Source: Bretschneidera sinensis
Taxonomy: Eukaryota; Streptophyta; Magnoliopsida; Brassicales; Akaniaceae
Reading direction: 5' to 3'
Assembly: GCA_023935145.1 (NCBI GenBank)
Contig: CM043704.1
Span: 101,331,373 to 101,395,372 of the forward strand
Length of the DNA stretch: 64,000 nucleotides
Below the pieces are notes generated by a model that was given only the letters and a program-made list of their open reading frames with translations, searched no databases and was not told the origin of the DNA. Within the stretch, counting starts at the first letter, position 1; every line of letters begins with the position of its first letter. A program made the position numbers and the translations under genes. Below, in pieces: positions 58,901-64,000 of the stretch.

Positions 58901-59205
58901 CGAGATGGCTACACTTGAGGATCCGGCCATCCTCTTTACCCTTTTTGGATCCTGCAAAACGTGATGCCTATGGGAAATTGAAGTCGAAAGCTTTGGTTGA
59001 TGGTAGATGGACACTAGCATTCAGGGATGAGGAATCTTGCAAATCTGCCTTGTCTATGATTCTCAAGGAGATCAATCTACAAAGCAATGAAGTGGAGAGA
59101 AGACTAAAACCATTGCTTGAACTTGAAAGAACTCTAGATCGTTCAAACCCTTCTTCGTGTAGTGAGGCTTCCTCTTCTAGTGCAACACCCTCCAATTCAT
59201 TTTAA
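40954..59205 (+). CDS. TT9: TRANSPARENT TESTA 9 / GFS9, CLEC16A-like FPL-domain protein (21 exons)
   Basis: Exons: 40954-41006, 42093-42144, 42245-42321, 42398-42531, 42640-42736, 42861-42918, 43656-43764, 43853-43976, 44060-44246, 44406-44725, 47974-48062, 48195-48265, 49992-50102, 52528-52593, 53463-53600, 56439-56544, 56632-56703, 56821-56879, 58067-58226, 58463-58629, 58879-59205. All introns are GT-AG and the phases join into one 858-residue frame. The N-terminus [17 protein letters not shown] and the FPL domain (about residues 45-190, with [14 protein letters not shown] and the [14 protein letters not shown] region) are diagnostic. Conserved blocks follow: [53 protein letters not shown] and LVDGRW. 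The C-terminus is Ser-rich. In Arabidopsis TT9/GFS9 is a Golgi-associated peripheral membrane protein needed for vacuolar trafficking and seed flavonoid accumulation; animal CLEC16A acts in endosome/autophagy traffic. The length is close to the Arabidopsis protein. No frame break was found. Introns are rich in transposons. Confidence 0.93.
44867..45205 (+). mobile_element. 5'-truncated L1 LINE in TT9 intron 10 (copy a)
   Basis: A 339-bp fragment beginning at TCGGGCTATGGCTGG, with the family 3' end GGGTTGCACTCTCTTGGTGC...TACTTATTAAAGAAAA. It lies between perfect 17-bp target duplications AGGTATTGCATAAATAC (44850-44866 and 45206-45222). Sense orientation relative to TT9. It contains only the last part of ORF2 (W-K-E-like and FLV-like tail blocks) and the 3' UTR. 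Confidence 0.9.
46535..46845. mobile_element. hAT-type MITE in TT9 intron 10
   Basis: A 311-bp element with ends CAGTAGCGGAGC and GATACGCCATTG (inverted CAATGGCGTATC) and perfect 8-bp target duplications TCTACATG at 46527-46534 and 46846-46853, the length typical of hAT. It contains a (CATA)n microsatellite (46611-46640) and G/C homopolymer-rich arms. No coding capacity. Confidence 0.88.
47099..47736 (+). mobile_element. 5'-truncated L1 LINE in TT9 intron 10 (copy b)
   Basis: A 638-bp fragment in sense orientation. It carries the zinc-binding RVT tail ([22 protein letters not shown]) and the 3' end GAGTTGCACCCTTTTGGTGC...TATTTATCAAAAAAA. Flanks AGTTTTGTGATGCTTTT (47082-47098) and AGTTTTGCAATGCTTTT (47737-47753) are a 17-bp target duplication with two later substitutions, so this copy is older than copy a. 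Confidence 0.88.
48963..49267 (+). mobile_element. Nonautonomous Helitron-like element in TT9 intron 12
   Basis: A 305-bp segment starts TCTATACTATTAATAAAG after an A and ends CTAG before a T, the A/T target preference of Helitrons. A 9-bp stem with a GTA loop (AACACATGC GTA GCGTGTGTT, 49237-49257) lies ten bases before the CTAG terminus. There is no target duplication and no inverted repeat, as expected for the class. No coding sequence. Confidence 0.8.
49851..49946 (+). other. TT9: Candidate alternative terminal exon of TT9
   Basis: A good acceptor (TTACTCTCTTTCAG) is followed by 31 sense codons and a TAA, in the phase left by exon 12 (which ends at a codon boundary after KKLLL). The peptide begins [15 protein letters not shown] and continues with a mixed, non-low-complexity composition. 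If used, it would end TT9 shortly after the [12 protein letters not shown] block, removing the C-terminal half. This is inference only; it could be a chance open stretch. Confidence 0.3.
50717..51337 (+). mobile_element. 5'-truncated L1 LINE in TT9 intron 13 (copy c)
   Basis: A 621-bp fragment in sense orientation. The RVT-tail block is recognisable but broken, and the 3' end reads GGGTTGACACCCCCTTGGTGC. Target duplication AATAACTTGCTTC occurs at 50704-50716 and 51338-51350. Only a short A-run remains of the tail. Confidence 0.85.
51988..52194. mobile_element. PIF/Harbinger (Tourist-like) MITE in TT9 intron 13
   Basis: A 207-bp element with terminal inverted repeats starting GGCTATGTTTG and ending CAAACATAGCC, extended imperfectly inward (AAGTAT/AGTATC). 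It is flanked by TTA on both sides (51985-51987, 52195-52197), the 3-bp target duplication of this superfamily. The interior is GC-rich compared with the intron. No coding sequence. Confidence 0.85.
52873..53391. mobile_element. Inverted-repeat element (MITE-like) in TT9 intron 14
   Basis: The left 50 bp (GAAATTTCACCATAGGTCC...AGCATTTAGGTCC) and the right 50 bp (GACTTAAATGCTAGATACC...GGTGCAACTTTCC) are inverted repeats at roughly 70 percent identity by eye. The centre is noncoding. Superfamily and target duplication are unclear; similar ends are common in plant Mutator-like MITEs. Confidence 0.55.
55095..56202. mobile_element. Nonautonomous hAT-like element in TT9 intron 15 with a nested LINE piece
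   Basis: Both ends carry clusters of ACACGATTATGACACG and TCGTGTT/GACACGAACACG motifs, and the right end is GACACGAATTGTGACCCCCAG, an inverted, diverged form of the hAT terminus at 34930. The interior lacks a transposase and holds short repeats (GGTTTATATTGGAGACTTA, about 55390-55520). The left end is degraded, so the boundary is approximate. Confidence 0.6.
55565..55760 (-). mobile_element. L1 LINE 3'-end fragment, antisense in TT9 intron 15
   Basis: The plus-strand text CTAAACCAAAAATTTAGGG, TAGACTTTTCCACTCAATC and AAAGCCCTCC aligns with the minus-strand LINE at 2671-4730 (2795-2880). It is interrupted by a 16- to 17-base A run (plus strand, about 55613-55629) and sits inside the hAT-like element. 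Confidence 0.65.
56203..56228. repeat. Adjacent T12 and G14 homopolymers
   Basis: A run of about twelve T and then about fourteen G directly follows the end of the hAT-like element. Length accuracy at such a site is doubtful in any assembly. Confidence 0.8.
57408..57470 (+). other. TT9: Candidate in-frame cassette exon of TT9 (63 nt)
   Basis: Between exons 18 and 19, which join at phase 0, a 63-nt open stretch has an acceptor TTGCCAG and a donor CATGTAAGC and keeps the frame. It would add 21 residues ([18 protein letters not shown] and three more), a charged, helix-prone insert placed just before [14 protein letters not shown] and giving an 879-residue form. I do not recall this insert in Arabidopsis TT9. 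It could be an alternative exon, a lineage-specific constitutive exon or chance. Confidence 0.5.
57484..57619 (+). mobile_element. Very short L1 LINE 3' end in TT9 intron 18
   Basis: TTTGACTTTGTAGATTTTGTGG followed by TACATGGGTTGCACCCCCTTAATGC and CACTTATCAAAAAAAAAG is the same family 3' terminus as the other intronic copies, in sense orientation. A short AAAAGAAG repeat flanks it, too short to be sure of as a target duplication. Confidence 0.75.
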
Positions 59206-60450
59206 GTCTCTAACTGGTTTGAGTTATTCAAATAATAGTTTGCTTTACACTTTTGGGGTGGGAATATATTATCTCTAGTCACCCTTTTGTATATGTTCAT
59301 TAAAGCAAATGTTAGATATACCGAGAACTGTAGAGTAGTGCCCCCAATTTAGTTTCATTCTTTTGTATACTAGCTTCCATTATCCTGATTTGTAAGGTTA
59401 TTGGCTCTCCCCTCTCATTCTTTAGCAGATCTAACCCTAGGTTTTTCCTCCTCTATCCTAATTTTGTAGGCTGTGACATAATTGTATATTTGAGGCAATG
59501 TCATAGTAAAAGCTTTTTTGCATTTCTTTTCGGTGTATTTTATGAGTTGAAAGAGTATTTAAGGATGTGCAAATCAGTTAATTTTTTCTTATTGTTTATA
59601 GTTAGCATCTTTTTCACTTTTTAACTGCCTGGTGCCATCATGTTGCGAGTGATCTGAAATTTGGGTATCTTAAGAATTAAGATATTCTGGTAGAAGAATT
59701 TGATTGAGAAGACTGAAAGTAAGAGTAAAAGGCGTTTGTGCAAGAAAAAAGAAATGCCCTAAATGCAAGTAGGGAAGATATAAATTTACTTATTAGTAAA
59801 ATAAACCTTAACTATTAAGCCAAGGCTTCAACCATTAAGCCAAGTTCTCGTTCGCACAAGCAGGGAAGATATAGGGCTAAATAATTATTTGAACAATACG
59901 CAAATAAATGATATATTGTAAATAACAATAGGCAACAGCTCTAAGCTGAGTCAGATTATGAAGTGTTTCCTTATTCTTGTTATCTTCTTTTATTCTTCTG
60001 TTAATTATGCAAGGTTGGGGTATGGTCAATTCAGGATATTATCGTATCATTCGTTTGTTTTTCTTTTAAGGTAGATAACATTGAATTCTTCGATTTGGTG
60101 GGTTTTGTTTTTGGTTGGTACTTTCTTAATTTTTTTAGTACCTATTTTTTTATGGGTTACACAATAGGAAGTAGTTATCTCTCTCATTTTTTGTGACTGA
60201 AGTTTGATTCTTGCATATCTTGTGCGATGACCAACTAAATTTGTTACATTTAGCCATCTATGTACGTTATTACCCCAGCCCTTTCTCCTGATGTTTTTGA
60301 TCTACAATGGCCTCTTGAGTCTTGCCTACTCTGTTCCTGTGTTATGTTTTTCTTGTAAAGGAGTAGTAATATATAAAAAGTTGGGATTGTGAAGAGATAA
60401 TTGTGACCTTATATTTTCATTTTATCTATATCTAATCATGGGCTTGTTGG
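59206..60450 (+). other. TT9 3' UTR and downstream flank
   Basis: The first 300 bp should hold the 3' UTR. No canonical AATAAA signal is obvious, although several A/T-rich near matches exist (for example CATTAAAGC at about 59300). No other gene is seen. Confidence 0.4.
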
Positions 60451-63400
60451 TCCAAAAGCCCAGTAAAGCTTGTCTCTTTAATTTTTCGGACTCGAGTTCA
60501 AAAAAAATTTCGAACCTAGTTTGGAATTATGTAAAAATACCCAAACTTAATTGTTCTGACCTGAAGATAATATTTATTATATTATATCTTATTTTAAATA
60601 CATAAAAACAAAAATAAAATTTAAATTAATAGGTAAATAAATTATTATATGAACTGATTAAACCGAAGGTATTCTGCAATCTTTTGTCCTATTTTTGCAT
60701 TATTATTCTCTTTGGAACTGCAATCTCTGCTAAACGCGAAATGATTTATTCCTTATTCGGTAAATCTCTTTACAACATCAAAGATGATTTCCAACTGCTT
60801 TTATGCCATATTTTTCAGAAATAATTCATATTTGTGTTCTAATCAAACTGGAGTTGGGATTTTTTAATTTTTTTGGCACTAATTAACAAAGAGTGAAAGG
60901 GTCCCAGCAAAACTGGAAAGCAGGTTGATAACGAAGAAAATGAGGCCTTCATGATGATTAAAACCTAACAAAAGGAATACTTCTGATCTCTGAAGAATTT
61001 CTAGAACCCAATGGCACACTTTTAATCTGGTGGAAGGTAGATCAGCAAGACAGTGACACCTACGGTTATGAGAAATTGAATTAATCATTAATTAAACAAT
61101 AAAGATGGATCATATTCTCGAACGTCCATCAAAATTAATAATCTATAAAATATAATAAATAACGAATATTTTCACAATTTTCATTCTGATTATTTATTTT
61201 TCTGCTTGTTACTAAACTTTTGTAAAAATTATTTTTTTAAGTTTCGAAAAACATAGATATATACATAATATATGTTTCGGATGTATCAATATCACCATTG
61301 TTAATTAAATTTATTTTTTTTAATGAAACTTGCATATTAAAGTTGTTGGATGTTTTATATTCAATTCTATTGTTATCCTAAGAAGATTTATTTATTTTAT
61401 TCAATCAAATTGGCTAGGCCATATGAGTATTTTATATATAGAAAATACAGTATATCATCATTCCCCTATCATAGACTGAACCTTTTTTCCTTATCATGCT
61501 AGGACACTCGAGAGCTTCTCCAAATTAAAGCACTGCAAAAAAATTATTTACTATTAAATAATATCTTAATTAATTAATCCAACTCATAAATATGGAATTA
61601 TTGTATGTTGTATGATAGGAAGACATACCCCACTTCCGCCGTTAGATTTCAATCATAAATTCAATGAGACCTTTTGGTCAAAATAATTGTGCAGAAGAGT
61701 TTTAAAGAAAGAAAATTTAAAGTAAAAAAAAGAAAGTATTATTAGTGGAGAGGAAAACGTGTTTTTTTTTTATTTTTTTTTTATTTTTATGTATAAAAGT
61801 TTAATTGAGATAGATATGATCATCATTATAATGACCAAAATATATATGATTTGAATAGTCATTCATTTTTCTTTTTGAAAGAAAAAATAGTTTATTAATT
61901 AGATGTAAAATAAACAAATGATTATAACATCATCCAGTAAAAAAGCTATTCGGTGTGTGAGTTCAACCTTTACATGGAAAAAAAAATTCTTCCATTTTGT
62001 ACATTTTCTCATCTTATACTTTATATTTTTCATATTTAACATAATATTATTATTATTTTATATTGATGAAAAATGATCGATCATAAATCTTTTAAACGAA
62101 AGATTTGAAAATTGTTTGGTAAAAAAAACTGCAATCTAACATCTTATTATTAATTGTTAAAATAATTGTCTTAATGTGTACAAATAGATCACGAGCTAGA
62201 CGTACGCATGGTTAATTTTTTATTTTTTCAATTGAAGAGATATTATTGTTAATTAATTTATCACGATATGATGTAATAATTACTTGAGATATGTGGTTGG
62301 GAGATTAGTCCAATAGCCACATTTTCATTTTTGTACGTGGATATATATCCTGTTGTATCAACATTGAATCGTCAATTCAATGATGGTAAACCATTAAGTT
62401 TTTTAAAAATCGAACTTGAAACTTGAACTCTAAAAAGGATGGAGTCGGTTCATTGCTCGGGTTACAAGACTTTAGGCATCGTTTAGCATCACATTTAATC
62501 AGGCTTAAAGCTTTTGTTACCAAACTAGGTGGAGTTTGGTTAATGTGGTGGACTAATTAAAACTAGAGCAATGATTTTCAAAGCTTTTCACTTTTGTTAT
62601 TTACTAATGTCACCCGAAAGTTGGATTAGTAACGAGCTGACATCTGTATAATTTAACTAATAAAATGACAAATTTACTCTTATAAAATCACTGTAGCAAA
62701 CAAATTTATTAGTTTAATATTGTGATGAGTGAAGTGAGTAGTTGCTGCATTAATAGAGATCAGGGCTCCGTGCTTATGAGGATTCTCCAACTGGGTTCGT
62801 CCCTTGCCTTAGGAATGATGATCTTGGGGCTCAAAGGATGTAGCTTTGGTCTTAGGTTTTGTAGGTTTATGATAATATTGAATATCATATCATTAAATAG
62901 AAAATATTTAAATTTAAATTTGTTAAGATGATATTCAATCTCATTATAAACTTAATCCATTTTAATTATCGTGGTGTGTGCATTTATGACCTACTCATTG
63001 GGATGGAGTTCGCTCAAAACTACTAATTAATTTTTTTTACAATATTTATTTGAGTGGTAAAATTATTGTAATTTCGAAAAGCTTTTTGTGTGAAATGTAA
63101 TGAGCTTTTGAAATTGAATACTCAGAAACAAATTTACCGCATAAAAACAATCTTGTATCTTTAATCTTGAATTTCAAAAGGATTTGATGAATTTATTGCA
63201 CTTTGATTTTCTCTTTTAGTCGTTGTATTCATCTTCGTAGGGCTGTTAACTTTATGGTTTAGGTCCATCACAAAAATAAAAACGATAATCTATTGAATAC
63301 AAAAATCTAAATGAAAACAAATTTCATTCTTTTTTAAAAAAAAAGAATGCCAAGCTCATAATGCCCATTGACAGGATGTGGGCTTTTTTTATAAAAAAAA

Positions 63401-64000
63401 TTCTTAATTTGCTTGCTTTTCTTTTTAATTTTTATTTACAATGATAGATAAAATATATTTCTTTTTTCTCCGCACACAATAACTCTTCATAACCACATGT
63501 ACGCTGTTGACATGAATAATCAATTTTAAGATCTACTGCATGCAAATATTTTTGACCAATTGGATATTAATATGATTCAAAATCTTGATATATATGAATA
63601 GACACAAATTTAATTCAAAAGTTTAAGTTTAAAAGTATTGAATTTCAATCATATATATATATATATATATATAAAAGTTTTTTCTTTTTCCAAATATGAA
63701 ATAACTCAAATATGGACAACCTATCATATTTTTCAGTGTTTTTCTCACTGCTGCAGCCACCCATTACCACACTAAATTGGCAGTTTCTCAATTGCCTAGC
63801 CTTTTGCCCACGTAAGGAGAGTTAGGAGAAGTTGAGGAAGGTTAAGGAATTAACTATTCTCTCCCACCATTCTACTCAAATCCCTTGCTTGGGTCAGGTT
63901 GCTGTCATGGGCGCTCGACCAGACCCAAGTTTCCAACAACTAATTTGTATCACTTAAGTTTATTTTAATTATCCATATGACAAAAGATTGAAGAAACAAC
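60451..64000. other. AT-rich intergenic DNA, no gene recognised
   Basis: The open frames (60879-61088 minus, 62722-62931 plus) are short and lack domains. An (AT)n microsatellite lies at 63651-63672. The right edge (63760-63940) becomes less AT-rich but holds no recognisable exon. Confidence 0.5.
63651..63672. repeat. (AT)n microsatellite
   Basis: Eleven consecutive AT units. Confidence 0.9.

Noticed and set aside
62722..62931. 69-aa open frame near the right edge
   Set aside because: No domain, no supporting splice sites, leucine/isoleucine-rich from AT bias.

Overview
This is a plant nuclear window, almost certainly from a eudicot and possibly a woody one. The evidence is GT-AG introns of 0.1 to 4.6 kb, AT-rich intergenic DNA, plant-type retroelements (L1- and RTE-type LINEs, a Ty1/copia element primed by initiator tRNA-Met, Ty3/gypsy remnants), hAT, Harbinger-like and Helitron elements, and two host genes with recognisable plant orthologues. 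I cannot name the species. No bacterial, organellar, CRISPR or rRNA/tRNA feature was found.

Layout. (1) 1-6827, minus strand: 5' part of a LisH-domain, lysine/serine-rich nucleolar-type protein (NOLC1/SRP40-like). Four exons are visible and the C-terminus lies off the left edge. Its 4.6-kb first intron holds a decayed L1 LINE and an RTE LINE remnant. (2) About 6.9-19.5 kb: AT-rich intergenic DNA with decayed transposons, a solo LTR with an exact 5-bp target duplication (13401-13961), and a roughly 1-kb direct duplication (16.4-18.9 kb). (3) 19.6-33.2 kb: a mosaic of segmental duplications. It carries two copies of a 67-aa zinc-ribbon-like gene (19681 and 31017). A recent 4.5-kb Ty1/copia element (21662-26209, LTRs differing at 2 of 216 bases) lies between them, and a relocated copy of the intron-1 segment of the LisH gene sits at 28.9-30.1 kb. 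(4) 33.2-39.6 kb: LINE, LTR and hAT debris, including a broken BED-type hAT transposase. (5) 40.4-59.2 kb, plus strand: a complete 21-exon gene for the CLEC16A-like/FPL-domain protein TRANSPARENT TESTA 9 / GREEN FLUORESCENT SEED 9. The conceptual protein is 858 aa and every exon junction was checked for phase. Its introns hold three truncated LINEs with clear target duplications, two further LINE fragments, an 8-bp-TSD hAT MITE, a Helitron-like element, a TTA-TSD Harbinger-like MITE and other inverted-repeat DNA. (6) 59.2-64 kb: intergenic, with no gene recognised.

The host genes are unrelated in function: nucleolar ribonucleoprotein work (LisH protein), endomembrane trafficking and flavonoid accumulation (TT9), and unknown (zinc-ribbon pair). 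The most useful leads are an in-frame 63-nt candidate cassette exon and an in-frame candidate alternative terminal exon in TT9, the zinc-ribbon duplicate whose copied DNA starts only about 115 bp upstream of its ATG, and the young copia element that lacks most of gag. I did not see a convincing wholly new biological system. All alignments and difference counts were made by eye.
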